A stretch of 64,000 nucleotides of DNA from Rhodobiaceae bacterium. Its GTDB lineage: Bacteria > Pseudomonadota > Alphaproteobacteria > RS24. The notes beneath the pieces are model-generated. The model was not told the origin of the DNA. It saw only the letters and a program-made list of their open reading frames with translations, and ran no database searches. Positions 51,121 through 60,561 of the stretch are shown one piece after another (positions within the stretch are counted from its first letter, which is position 1; each line of letters starts with the position of its first letter). The translations under genes were made by a program, and so were the position numbers. The stretch covers positions 47,704 to 111,703 of the forward strand of contig PBLK01000016.1 in NCBI GenBank assembly GCA_002721725.1, written 5' to 3'.

Positions 51121-52692
51121 TTAAGGCCGCATTCCAGTCAAATACGGAACGGGGGGCTGGGTTTGCATAGCAGCTATAGCGAGGCGCAGCCAGCTAATAA
51201 GCTTGGGACGCGTTTCGCGCGGGTCGATAATTTCATGCACGGACAGACCTTCGGCGCGCGGAAAGGGCGATTGGCTGGCCGCCAGCATATCTTCCAATTC
51301 TTTTTGCCGCGCTGCCGGGTCTTCAGCCGCTGCAATTTCGCGCGCAAAGGCGACAGCAACGCCACCTTCGACCGGCAGCGCACCGCTGGCTGCGCTGGGC
51401 CAAGACAAGACATAGCCGTCAGGGCCGAAATGCGCTTGCGCGGCAACACCGAAAGCTTTCAGCACTTGCACGCTGGCCCAGGGCACGCGGCTCTGCAATA
51501 CGGCGGAAATGGCCGCCGTGCCGTGACGGATGGTGCCCGCTTGTTCGCTGTCGGGGCCAATCATAAACCCCGGCTCATCGACAAAGCTGATAATCGGCAA
51601 ATGGAAACTGTTGCAGAAATCGGCAAAGCGGCGCAGCTTTTGCGCCGCCTCTGCCGTCATGGCACCGGCATAATACATGCAATCATTACCGATAATGCCG
51701 ACGCTTTCGCCATCAAGACGGGCCAAGCCGGTAATGAGGCTGGGCCCGAATTTGCGCGACATTTCAAAAAAGCTCGAAGCGTCGCCGTCGCGGTCAACCA
51801 CAGCTTCAATGATTTTGCGCATTTGAAAAGGCTGGCGGCGATTGGTCGGAACAATATCGGCGAGGCTGTCTTCGTAACGATCGGCTTTGTCTTTGCAGGG
51901 TAATTTTTCAGGATAGGCCCAGGCATTATCGGGCAGAAAAGATAAGAAGCGGCGAATTTGTGCCATCGCATCGGCTTCATCTTCGGCCAGATTATCTATC
52001 GCACCGGAACTTAAATGCACTTGCGGGCCTCCCAATTCTTCTTTCGTCATATCATGGCCGAGCGCGCGTTTGACCACTTGCGGGCCGGCAATCAGCACGG
52101 CGGCATTTTGCGTCATCACGGTGAAATGCGAAGCGACAAGGCGTGCCGCGGGAAGACCGGCAACCGGCCCCAATGCAGCAGAAGCGACCGGCACGGCAGA
52201 TAAGGTTTCGGCCAAAGGCACAAAGCGCGATTGCGAAAATACCGGCTCGCCCAAAGGGCGTCGGTTTTTCTCCTTATTGGTGCCACCGACCGAACCGCCG
52301 CCGCCCTCATGCAGGCGAATAAGCGGCACTTTATATTGCAGCGCCAATTGTTCGGTATAGACACTTTTGCGCAAGCCTGCCGGATTGGGTGAGCCGCCGC
52401 GCACGGTAAAATCCTCGCCGCCGACAATCACTTTGCGCCCGTCAATTTGCCCGAAGCCGAGGATGAAATTAGCGGGCTGGAAATCTTTGAGCTTGCCGTC
52501 ATCATCATATTCGGGCACGCCTGCGCCTTCGCCGACCTCGTCAAAACTGTTTTTATCGAGTAGCGTTTCGACGCGCTCGCGAATGGTCAGGCGACCCTTT
52601 TCGTGATGCGCCTTGACCGCTTGTTTGCCGCCTTGCTGTTTGGCCAACTTGCGACGCTTTTTAATCTCGTCAATATCGTTATCCCAGCTCAT
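51121..52692 (-). CDS. Acyl-CoA carboxylase carboxyltransferase (MccB/PccB-like)
   Basis: KGRLTIRERVETLLDKNSFDEVG, RLHEGGGGSVGG, FRQ-like PIISFVDEPGFMIGPDSEQAGTIRHGTAAI. Confidence 0.9.
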   Translation of the reverse strand: MSWDNDIDEIKKRRKLAKQQGGKQAVKAHHEKGRLTIRERVETLLDKNSFDEVGEGAGVPEYDDDGKLKDFQPANFILGFGQIDGRKVIVGGEDFTVRGGSPNPAGLRKSVYTEQLALQYKVPLIRLHEGGGGSVGGTNKEKNRRPLGEPVFSQSRFVPLAETLSAVPVASAALGPVAGLPAARLVASHFTVMTQNAAVLIAGPQVVKRALGHDMTKEELGGPQVHLSSGAIDNLAEDEADAMAQIRRFLSFLPDNAWAYPEKLPCKDKADRYEDSLADIVPTNRRQPFQMRKIIEAVVDRDGDASSFFEMSRKFGPSLITGLARLDGESVGIIGNDCMYYAGAMTAEAAQKLRRFADFCNSFHLPIISFVDEPGFMIGPDSEQAGTIRHGTAAISAVLQSRVPWASVQVLKAFGVAAQAHFGPDGYVLSWPSAASGALPVEGGVAVAFAREIAAAEDPAARQKELEDMLAASQSPFPRAEGLSVHEIIDPRETRPKLISWLRLAIAAMQTQPPVPYLTGMRP

Positions 52693-52711
52693 GTCCTGCG
52701 TCCTCTATGCG

Positions 52712-52921
52712 CTAGTCTAATGTCGCAATCAGCTGGCCTTCGCCAATCATGTCGCCCTCGGCGACATGAATTTCCTTCAGCTTTCCTGCTTTGGGGGCAA
52801 CCACCGGAATTTCCATTTTCATGGATTCCAATATCGCAATGACATCATCGGCAGCCAAATCGGCGCCCGTCTCGGCAATGATTTTCCAAACACTGCCGGC
52901 AATTTCACTTTTTACCTGCAT
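52712..52921 (-). CDS. Stand-alone biotin carboxyl carrier (biotinyl/lipoyl-domain) protein
   Basis: 69 aa, ILESMKMEIPVVAPKAGKLKEIHVAEGDMIGEGQLIATLD (ESMKME biotinylation motif). Confidence 0.9.
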   Translation of the reverse strand: MQVKSEIAGSVWKIIAETGADLAADDVIAILESMKMEIPVVAPKAGKLKEIHVAEGDMIGEGQLIATLD

Positions 52922-53029
52922 GGATTTCCTCCGATCCAGAGGCTAGCCAATCGCCATAGGGTTAGGCAAGGGCGCTGGCTTGTAAAAAAACCGCAATCTG
53001 ATTAGGGTTTTGACGTTGGAGGAAACATC

Positions 53030-53218
53030 ATGTCCGAGAATAATTCCGAGCCGAAACCGCTTGACAGCCGAATGGTATTCATCGCCATTGCCATCATCGC
53101 TTTTATTTGGGTTGCCATATTCATAATTTTGCCGGCGGTCACCGGCAAAGCCGGTGTGGCGCAAAAAATGCAGCAAGATCTGCAACAAAGAAGCATTGAT
53201 GAACGCCCTCAAAAATAA
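53030..53218 (+). CDS. Hypothetical single-TM small protein
   Basis: GGAGG SD, TM MVFIAIAIIAFIWVAIFIILPAV; overlaps start of the next gene. Confidence 0.5.
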   Translation: MSENNSEPKPLDSRMVFIAIAIIAFIWVAIFIILPAVTGKAGVAQKMQQDLQQRSIDERPQK

Positions 53219-54050
53219 TTTTACCCTATTAATTGCCTTAAGCGCCGGTCTCATTTCTACGGCCATCGCCGAGGAGCTTGACGAGCCGCTCTGGGAAGCG
53301 GGTTTTGTGGCGGCGGCGTTTAGCGGCCCGGCCTATCCGGCGGCAGATGATGAAGCCACTGCCGCTTTCATGAGTCCTTATGTGATTTATCGCGGCGATA
53401 TTTTTTCGGTTGGCGATGAAGGGGCGTTTCGCGCTTTGGCTTTTGCCAATGACCGTGTCGAATTGGACCTCTCGCTGGGCGCATCGCTGCCCGCCAATTC
53501 AGAAGATGATGCCGACCGCCGGGGCATGCCCGATTTGGATTTTCTGTTTGAGATTGGCCCGCAATTGATTTGGCATGCGGCGGGTCATGATTTTGGCCAA
53601 TGGCAGGGTGATTTTGATGTCAAATTGCGCGCCCGCTCGGTCATTTCTCTGGGCGATTTTGACTCGCAAGGTTATTTGTTTGAGCCGACTTTTGTTTATG
53701 AATTGAAATCAAAAACACGCCGCCATTTGAACTGGCAGGCTGATTTGGAACTTTTATACGGCAATGACCGTCTCAATCGCTATTTTTATGAAGTGTCGGA
53801 GGCGCAGGTAACTGAAACGCGCCGCGCCCACAATGCCGAAGCTGGTTTCATGGGGGCGGAAATAGGCCTCGGCCTGTCCTATCCGGTCAATGAGAATTTG
53901 CGCCTGTTTATTGGCGGCAATATTGAGCTTTACGACGCCGCGGCCAATCAGGATAGCCCGCTATTCAAGGAAGATGTCGCCTATAGCGGTGGTATGGTTG
54001 TGGTCTATAGCTTTTATGAAAGCGCAGCGCGCGCGCCGCGTCAGCGCTAA
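53199..54050 (+). CDS. MipA/OmpV-family outer-membrane protein
   Basis: Signal peptide, WEAGFVAAAFSGPAYPAADDEATAAFMSPYVIYRGDIFSVGDEGAFRALAF; C-terminal GGMVVVYSFYE. Confidence 0.82.
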   Translation: MNALKNNFTLLIALSAGLISTAIAEELDEPLWEAGFVAAAFSGPAYPAADDEATAAFMSPYVIYRGDIFSVGDEGAFRALAFANDRVELDLSLGASLPANSEDDADRRGMPDLDFLFEIGPQLIWHAAGHDFGQWQGDFDVKLRARSVISLGDFDSQGYLFEPTFVYELKSKTRRHLNWQADLELLYGNDRLNRYFYEVSEAQVTETRRAHNAEAGFMGAEIGLGLSYPVNENLRLFIGGNIELYDAAANQDSPLFKEDVAYSGGMVVVYSFYESAARAPRQR

Positions 54051-56152
54051 TTGCCAATGGTTTTCAGGGTGAAGGTAAAGTTAACACTCGTGTCGGGCTC
54101 GATATTGCCGACACGCGAGTAATCGCGATCAAGGCTGACCGTAATCAGCGTGCAGTCATCTTCATAGGTAAAGGCGGCATCCGCTCGCACGCTTTCTTGC
54201 TTTTCAAGGTTTTCTCGCAATCGTGCATCAAGTCGCCAATTTGAGCCCATTTGCCAACCTAAACGCACATTCGCTTCTTCCAATTGCTCGGTCGTATTGG
54301 AAGCAGTTTGACCGATTTCGTAAAAACTATGCTCAAGACCTATGCTAAAAGCCTGAAAGGCCAAAGCCAGTCTGCTGTCGCTACGTAGGAGTATGCGGCC
54401 ATCTTTGCTGAATCGCGTTTTTTGCGTGAGACTTAAGGCGCCGGCATAGAGCGTTGCGTCTGCAATCAAGGCTGAGCGGTCCTCGCCGAACCCTGAACGT
54501 ATTTCAAAAGTCTCGTCGCTTAGATTATAGGATTGGCCGATGAAAAAGCGTGATGTCAGGCGATCTCTATAGATTAGCTCGTGATCGAGACCGAGATTGA
54601 CGCGACTAGCTTCATCTTTTGGCGAGAGTGGCTGGAAAAGCTGGCTTTTGGATAGGTCACGAGTTGTTTGGCCGTTATGCGGAATAACACCATAGTCATC
54701 AGCCGCATCTGCCAAGACGATTTGCAGTTTAGGCGATAGCGTTTGGCGGTCTTTTTTTCCGATGCGTTGCAATGGATATGCCAGTGTAAATGCGGTACTA
54801 TTGGCGCTCAGCACATTATCAATAGCACGGGCATCGTCGCTGGTTTGGTCGCCCTCCTTGATACCAAAATCGTAGGCATCAATGGTCAGACGGTTATTGG
54901 CCGATAATATGAAACCGCCCTTCGTTATTTTCCGCCATGACCAATCAAGCATTGAGGACAATCTTGTCTCATCGACATCAAGGTCTCGCTGACGATGGGT
55001 CAATCGGTTGCGTATCGTCAACGCTCCATTTAACACCGGGTTGGCAAAATCGTAATCGTGGGCCAGTGCAGGCAATATTGTGTCCACAGTCGATGCCTTT
55101 TCCTCGGTTAAAGTTTCTCGAAAACGATAGGCCTCAACGCTGATATAATGTTGGCCAACGCGACGAGCGGCAGACAGATTGCTGGTCAGGCGCGGAGTAT
55201 TGGATATTTTGTAGCGGCGAAAAAACAAGTCGTCGCTGGCATCTTCGAGGGCAAAGCTAAGCGACCAATCGCCGATAGCAAATTGCCCGCTTCCCATTAT
55301 GCCGCCGCGAAGTTCTCTTTGACTATCCATGGCTAGATCATCTTGCGGACGATGAATATAACCAGTCATTTTATAATTGCCCTTAGTCGTCAAATGACGC
55401 CATTCACCGGCAAGGAAAGGCTCCTGTTGGTCACTTATTCGGGGCGTCAGCGTCAGATCATAGTTAGGTGCAAGATTTAAGAAATAGGGCATATCGACAG
55501 CGGTGCCGAAGTCCTTTGATCCGCCAAGGCTAGGCGTGAGAAAACCACTTCGCTTCTCTATCTTCGGACCGGCATGGGCCATATAGGGCAGATAAAAAAC
55601 TGGCAGGCCATAAATCTCAAGTCTTGGATGGCTGTAAATGACGTTTTGGACAGCGCGGTCATAACTAATGCGTGACGCTCTTATTTGCCAAAGTGGGGCA
55701 TCGTTTGGATCGGCACATTCAGGGCAACTGCTGTAGATGGCATCTTCAAGCTCTAGCAAAGCGCCGTCCCGTTGGGCGCTTGCCGCCTTCATGCGTCCGC
55801 TGGATTGAGTCGCCAATCGCACGTCATTGAAACGGCCTTTTTCTAATTCGTTATCGATTATTGCACTGGCGGCGCTTATTTTATCCCCGGTACTCTCGGT
55901 AAGGCTCATGGGACCAGGTACGGTCAATTGCGCCTTTTCGCGGTCATAGGTCAGTCGCTCGGTTGCCATTAAGCGCCCGTCAGTGCGCGCTTCGACATTG
56001 CCGCGGGCCGAAATAAGACCTGTCGTATCATCAACCGAAATCTCTGCCGCATCGAGGGTTGCGATCACGGCTTTTGCAGTTTCGGCCTTTGCAACATGCG
56101 GCAGCGCCAATATAAGCGTCATCGCGCCGATGAAACCAAAGCTCTTTGTCAT
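54047..56152 (-). CDS. lptD: LPS-assembly protein LptD
   Basis: OstA-like N-terminus (ISARGNVEARTDGRLMATERLTYDREKAQLTVPG), YSSCPECADPNDAPLWQIRASRISYDRAVQNVIYSHPRLEIYGLPVFYLPYMAHAGPKIEKRSGFLTPSLG; C-terminal YEDDCTLITVSLDRDYSR. Confidence 0.92.
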   Translation of the reverse strand: MTKSFGFIGAMTLILALPHVAKAETAKAVIATLDAAEISVDDTTGLISARGNVEARTDGRLMATERLTYDREKAQLTVPGPMSLTESTGDKISAASAIIDNELEKGRFNDVRLATQSSGRMKAASAQRDGALLELEDAIYSSCPECADPNDAPLWQIRASRISYDRAVQNVIYSHPRLEIYGLPVFYLPYMAHAGPKIEKRSGFLTPSLGGSKDFGTAVDMPYFLNLAPNYDLTLTPRISDQQEPFLAGEWRHLTTKGNYKMTGYIHRPQDDLAMDSQRELRGGIMGSGQFAIGDWSLSFALEDASDDLFFRRYKISNTPRLTSNLSAARRVGQHYISVEAYRFRETLTEEKASTVDTILPALAHDYDFANPVLNGALTIRNRLTHRQRDLDVDETRLSSMLDWSWRKITKGGFILSANNRLTIDAYDFGIKEGDQTSDDARAIDNVLSANSTAFTLAYPLQRIGKKDRQTLSPKLQIVLADAADDYGVIPHNGQTTRDLSKSQLFQPLSPKDEASRVNLGLDHELIYRDRLTSRFFIGQSYNLSDETFEIRSGFGEDRSALIADATLYAGALSLTQKTRFSKDGRILLRSDSRLALAFQAFSIGLEHSFYEIGQTASNTTEQLEEANVRLGWQMGSNWRLDARLRENLEKQESVRADAAFTYEDDCTLITVSLDRDYSRVGNIEPDTSVNFTFTLKTIGN

Positions 56153-56210
56153 GCCATAATAATAAGGGGGTTTGGGCAGGACTTACCAGCCTGCATGTTG
56201 GGTGGGCGGT

Positions 56211-57266
56211 TTATTTAAGGACGTCAATTAGCACGCCTATGCGTTGCACGGCGAAGTAATAGCTCGGCACGAAAATCACAAAGCCGAAAATACTGGCCAT
56301 TTCGCCAAATTGCTGGGTCAAGCCGTAACCGATCCAAAATGCACCAATAGAAGATAAAATCATGACTAGCAAAGTGCGTCGCTCTGAAAAGCCGGCCTCC
56401 ATAATTTTGTGGTGCATATGCCTTCGGTCGGGTGCCATAGGAGAACGACCTGAAATTAGCCTCCTAATTACGATGCTAGTTATGTCTGTAATCGGAATAG
56501 CGATAGTCCAAAGACACAGCGAAGCGGGTATATTTGGGCTGCCTGCAAACCTTGCTGTTTCTTGGCTGGCTCCTATCAGCGCAGTCCCAATCATTAGGCC
56601 AACAAGCATAGAGCCACTGTCTCCTAAGAAAATTTTGCGACCATTGAAAACCTGCAGATTGAATAACAAAAATCCTGCTAATGCGCCGGAAAATAAAACT
56701 GCGAAGGCAGCATAGTCGGGTGGCGTCGAGCCCAAAATAAGATTGAAACTAAGGTTGGCATGGGTTAATGCCAACAGAGCCATGCTGGCTGCTAAACCAT
56801 CAATCCCGTCAATCATATTGAACGCATTTATTGCCGTAACGATAGCAATTATCGCGAGAGCGGAGTGCAGGGCTGCAAGTTTGGGCGATCCGAATACTTC
56901 CGGAAAGATACCAACGTCAGAAATGGCAAGCCCTTCGCCTACTACTACAATAGAGGCGGCGGAAAGGTGAAAGATTAGCTTAATTTTCGCTCTAATTGGC
57001 TGGCGGTCATCGATCACTCCCAATATGACGAGCATTGTCGCGGCCACTACTGCACTCCAAGGGGGATTGGGAATAAATGCTATGATACCAAACATCACGA
57101 CGAGCCAAATTACGGGCCCACCAAGCAGCGGAATGTCGCCCTTATGTGTCTTCCGATCATCAGGCTTATCGACCAATCGCAATCGGATGGCCAGCGGTCG
57201 CAAAGCAAATACCAGTATGGTTGCCAGTAAAGTGGCAATGATTGATATGTAAACCAGGGCCAGCAT
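56211..57266 (-). CDS. MraY-like polyprenyl-phosphate N-acetylhexosaminyl-1-phosphate transferase (WecA-like)
   Basis: VDKPDDRKTHKGDIPLLGGPVIW, INAFNMIDGIDGLAA, FLGDSGSMLVGL, DRRHMHHKI. Confidence 0.92.
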   Translation of the reverse strand: MLALVYISIIATLLATILVFALRPLAIRLRLVDKPDDRKTHKGDIPLLGGPVIWLVVMFGIIAFIPNPPWSAVVAATMLVILGVIDDRQPIRAKIKLIFHLSAASIVVVGEGLAISDVGIFPEVFGSPKLAALHSALAIIAIVTAINAFNMIDGIDGLAASMALLALTHANLSFNLILGSTPPDYAAFAVLFSGALAGFLLFNLQVFNGRKIFLGDSGSMLVGLMIGTALIGASQETARFAGSPNIPASLCLWTIAIPITDITSIVIRRLISGRSPMAPDRRHMHHKIMEAGFSERRTLLVMILSSIGAFWIGYGLTQQFGEMASIFGFVIFVPSYYFAVQRIGVLIDVLK

Positions 57267-57269
57267 GGT

Positions 57270-58418
57270 TTATGCAGCCGAAATAAAGTTCCGTTGCGCC
57301 GCATAATGGCGGAACAGAACGAAAATACTCGCTAGTAGGCCGCTCAGCAGGGCTACCACAATAATAATGAGTGGCTTATTTGAGACAGGTTCGACCAAGA
57401 TGTTTTCCGTATCAAAAATGGCCGGGGTGAAAGTTTCCGGCCGGCTGAGCGGCGATAAGGCAAGTCCAGTTTCAACGCGTTGAAGACGCTTGTCATTTTT
57501 CAGCTTGCGCAATTGCGCCGCTTTTTCAGCATAGCCCGGCGAGAAGATCTTCCAGTCACTTTTTTTGCGTTGCTCCAAAAGACGGGCTTCTTCTTCCAGG
57601 GCTTTATAGCCAAGCGTGAACGAGCTTTCGTTGGCCGGCTGAAAATTTCCTGCGCCGGAAGAGGCGGTGGCATTAATGCTCAAGTTTTGGCTGGGTGTGA
57701 CCAAATTCAATGCGCGCGCAATTTTCGCCTGCTCTTTGAGGATTGTGATTTTGCGGCCTAAATTGTCGAAATATGTCTGCTTGTCATTGTCAATCTCCGC
57801 CTCCAAAGCCTCTATCTCATAAGTCAGGCTGGCTTCGATTGACTTTGACAGATTGGCAATGGCGATAAGGTTTTGTCTCCTTATACTTGCGCGCGCGATT
57901 TCGACAAAGCGTATAAGAATGGAACGGGTCAACAGAATATTCTGCGTTTCGGTAACCAAGAAATCTGAGGTATTTTCTCTCCGTTGAAACGTGAATGCAT
58001 TGGTGGCTTTGGTAAGAGCTTGCGCTTTTTCAGTCGATGTTCCCTCAAAATCTCTGAAAAAAGGATCAAGCTCGAGAAGGGCGGCGCTCAGGCTTGCTTT
58101 GGCCTCAATGTCCGAGCGCACGGCTCGCATTAAATCTTCCGCCAGAATCACGCCGGTCTGCCCGATTAAATTATCATCAGCATAAATGGGAGGTGAGATG
58201 CCCGCCACATTATTAAGGGGTGCATAGCCGCTCATATCTTGCGGCGACAGGCTTCTGATGGATAATGTCATTGAATGGGTTGTCGGCATGATGGTCAAGA
58301 CGACTGCTGCAATGACGCTGATGATGCCGGTGACGCCGCCAATCAGCCATTTGCCCCGAAAGAGGATTTCAATCAATTCAATCAGGTCGATTTCATCATC
58401 GATTTGAGACGAAGACAT
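57270..58418 (-). CDS. Wzz/chain-length-determinant family protein
   Basis: N-terminal IDDEIDLIELIEILFRGKWLIGGVTGIISVIAAVVLTIM; central coiled coil; C-terminal TM. Confidence 0.85.
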   Translation of the reverse strand: MSSSQIDDEIDLIELIEILFRGKWLIGGVTGIISVIAAVVLTIMPTTHSMTLSIRSLSPQDMSGYAPLNNVAGISPPIYADDNLIGQTGVILAEDLMRAVRSDIEAKASLSAALLELDPFFRDFEGTSTEKAQALTKATNAFTFQRRENTSDFLVTETQNILLTRSILIRFVEIARASIRRQNLIAIANLSKSIEASLTYEIEALEAEIDNDKQTYFDNLGRKITILKEQAKIARALNLVTPSQNLSINATASSGAGNFQPANESSFTLGYKALEEEARLLEQRKKSDWKIFSPGYAEKAAQLRKLKNDKRLQRVETGLALSPLSRPETFTPAIFDTENILVEPVSNKPLIIIVVALLSGLLASIFVLFRHYAAQRNFISAA

Positions 58419-58521
58419 ATAATCTTACCTCCCCACACCTTTGAGCCCGTGTAGAACAAAAGCCAAGCGATATCAATAAAAAATTGTTGAATCGCAACAG
58501 CTTGACTGCTAGCGTCGACTG

Positions 58522-58561
58522 TGTTCAATGCGTGAACATACAACTGGCGAAACGCTGTTCA
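58522..58561. promoter_or_regulatory. Candidate operator: TGTTCA-N5-TGAACA plus third half-site
   Basis: TGTTCA(58522-58527)-ATGCG-TGAACA(58533-58538) and TGTTCA at 58556-58561, upstream of the MarR gene. Confidence 0.5.
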
Positions 58562-58570
58562 CCCGCCGGT

Positions 58571-58581
58571 GCGGTAGCGTG
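58571..58581 (+). promoter_or_regulatory. ops-like element (RfaH recruitment signal)
   Basis: GCGGTAGCGTG, identical over 11 nt to the core of the enterobacterial ops (GGCGGTAGCGTGC), 15 nt upstream of the MarR start and one gene upstream of an RfaH/NusG-like gene. Confidence 0.55.
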
Positions 58582-58596
58582 GACGGATTAAATTGC

Positions 58597-58977
58597 ATGA
58601 CTGAAAAACAAACTAAGAGCGGCAGCAAAGTGAACACGGAAGTGACGCTGCAAGTTATGGCGCATTTGCAAGAAAATCCAAAAGATACGCAGCGCCAAAT
58701 TGCCGGTAAATTGGGTGTCAGCTTGGGGAGCATCAATTATTGCATTAAAGCATTAATAAGTAAGGGATTTTTAAAGGTTGAGAATTTTCGCAAAAGTTCG
58801 AACAAGCTGGGCTACACCTATTTGCTGACGCCATCCGGCATTCATGAAAAAACCAATCTCACTGTCTCATTTTTGAAGCGCAAGCAGCGCGAATATGTTG
58901 AATTGGAGGCAGAAATTTCGGCCCTGCGGGCAGAAGTTGCCAAGATGGAAGAGCAGGAGAGGCGGGAGCCTGAATGA
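58597..58977 (+). CDS. MarR-family EPS-associated transcriptional regulator
   Basis: MAHLQENPKDTQRQIAGKLGVSLGSINYCIKALISKGFLKVENFRKSSNKLGYTYLLTPSGIHEK; start at MTEKQTKS. Confidence 0.88.
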   Translation: MTEKQTKSGSKVNTEVTLQVMAHLQENPKDTQRQIAGKLGVSLGSINYCIKALISKGFLKVENFRKSSNKLGYTYLLTPSGIHEKTNLTVSFLKRKQREYVELEAEISALRAEVAKMEEQERREPE

Positions 58978-59489
58978 TGGCGGAGAGCGAGAAGGCGCGA
59001 TGGTATGTTGCGCAAATCAAGCAGAACGGTTTTGATCGTGCCATGTCCAATTTGACACGGCAGGGTTATCAGACATTCATGCCCATGAAAAAAAAGACCG
59101 TGCGCCACGCGCGGCAGTTGAAAAATGTTCTGCGGCCTGTCTTTCCGGGCTATTTATTTGTGCAGTTTGGCGCCGATCGTGGCGATTGGCGCAAAATCAA
59201 TTCGACTTTCGGTGTCGCGCGCTTGGTCAGTTTTAACAAATCAGCGCCTGCACCGGTGCCGGATAGATTGGTTGCAGGATTGCAAGCGCGCTGCGACGCG
59301 CAAGACTGTTTGCAGAGCCCCGATGATTTCAAAATTGGTGAAAAGGTTAGAATGGTGGCGGGCGCATTTGCGGGGTTTGTCGGTGATGTCGAAAATCTCA
59401 TTGGCGAGGAGCGCATTCGCTTGCTCTATGAGTTTATGGGCCAAAAAAGCCGCATAGATATCGGAAAAGGCGATTTGGAAAAACTATGA
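58974..59489 (+). CDS. Transcription antitermination protein, NusG/RfaH-like
   Basis: RWYVAQIKQNGFDRAMSNLTRQGYQTFMPMKKK..., NVLRPVFPGYLFVQF, KIGEKVRMVAGAFAGFVGDVENLIGEERIRLLYEFMGQKSRIDI; ATGA overlap with the MarR gene. Confidence 0.92.
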   Translation: MMAESEKARWYVAQIKQNGFDRAMSNLTRQGYQTFMPMKKKTVRHARQLKNVLRPVFPGYLFVQFGADRGDWRKINSTFGVARLVSFNKSAPAPVPDRLVAGLQARCDAQDCLQSPDDFKIGEKVRMVAGAFAGFVGDVENLIGEERIRLLYEFMGQKSRIDIGKGDLEKL

Positions 59490-59553
59490 TGTCGCCAACT
59501 GCCCTTATGAGACTTGAGATAACAAGCGACATCACAGAGGTGAGTGCCGCCTA

Positions 59554-60561
59554 ATGCGTGTGCTTGTAACCGGCGGTGCTGGCTATATTGGCAGTCACAC
59601 ATTGGTGGAGCTCCTAACAGAGGGTCACGAAGCCTTTGTCATTGATAATCTCTCAAATGGGCATGAAAAGGCTCTGTCTCGCGTCAAACAGCTCGCCAAT
59701 AAGGATTTGGGCTTTGTTAAGGGTGATATTCGCGATCGTGACGCGCTTGATCAGGCGTTTTCCGAGTTTAACCCCGAAGCCATTATCCATTTTGCTGGTC
59801 TTAAAGCCGTTGGCGAGAGCGTTGAGCAGCCGCTCATCTATTATGAGACTAATGTCGCCGGTTCAGTTGAGCTCCTAAAAGCCATGGATGCACATGATTG
59901 CAAGAAAATTGTCTTTTCTTCGTCAGCCACGGTCTATGGAACGCCGCAATATTTGCCACTTGATGAGGAACACCCCGTTTCGCCAGTTAACCCTTACGGT
60001 CAAACAAAGCTCATGGTCGAAAATATTCTGAAAGACTGGGCCCATGATGGGCGCAGCGCCACGGCGCTTCGTTATTTCAATCCGGTGGGCGCGCATGTTT
60101 CCGGTCGTATTGGTGAAGACCCGCATGATATTCCAAATAATCTCATGCCTTACATTGCCCAAGTCGCCATCGGCAAACGAGAGGTTCTCCAAATATTTGG
60201 CGATGATTATGAGACGCGCGATGGCACAGGCGAGCGCGACTATATTCACGTAACGGATCTGGCTAAGGCCCATATCGCAGCGCTTGGGGTTATGAATGAG
60301 GCAGCTGGCTTTGCCGTTTACAATGTCGGTACCGGCCAGGGAACGACTGTGAAAGAATTGCTGGCTGCTTACGGCAAGACTATTGGCCGAGAATTGCCCT
60401 TTGAGACCGTTCAACGCCGATCCGGCGATGTCGCAAGCTCCGTTGCCAGCCCCCAAAAAGCGAATGAGACGCTTAATTGGTCTGCAACATTATCAGTTCA
60501 TGATGCGACATCGTCCTCCTGGAATTGGCAATCGCAAAACCCTGACGGATATGGGCAATGA
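59554..60561 (+). CDS. galE: UDP-glucose 4-epimerase
   Basis: [67 protein letters not shown]. Confidence 0.95.
   Translation: MRVLVTGGAGYIGSHTLVELLTEGHEAFVIDNLSNGHEKALSRVKQLANKDLGFVKGDIRDRDALDQAFSEFNPEAIIHFAGLKAVGESVEQPLIYYETNVAGSVELLKAMDAHDCKKIVFSSSATVYGTPQYLPLDEEHPVSPVNPYGQTKLMVENILKDWAHDGRSATALRYFNPVGAHVSGRIGEDPHDIPNNLMPYIAQVAIGKREVLQIFGDDYETRDGTGERDYIHVTDLAKAHIAALGVMNEAAGFAVYNVGTGQGTTVKELLAAYGKTIGRELPFETVQRRSGDVASSVASPQKANETLNWSATLSVHDATSSSWNWQSQNPDGYGQ

Noticed and set aside
53118-53139. TTTGCCGG-N6-CCGGCAAA inverted repeat
   Set aside because: Lies inside the small TM-protein CDS with no T-tract or regulatory context; probably codon-driven.
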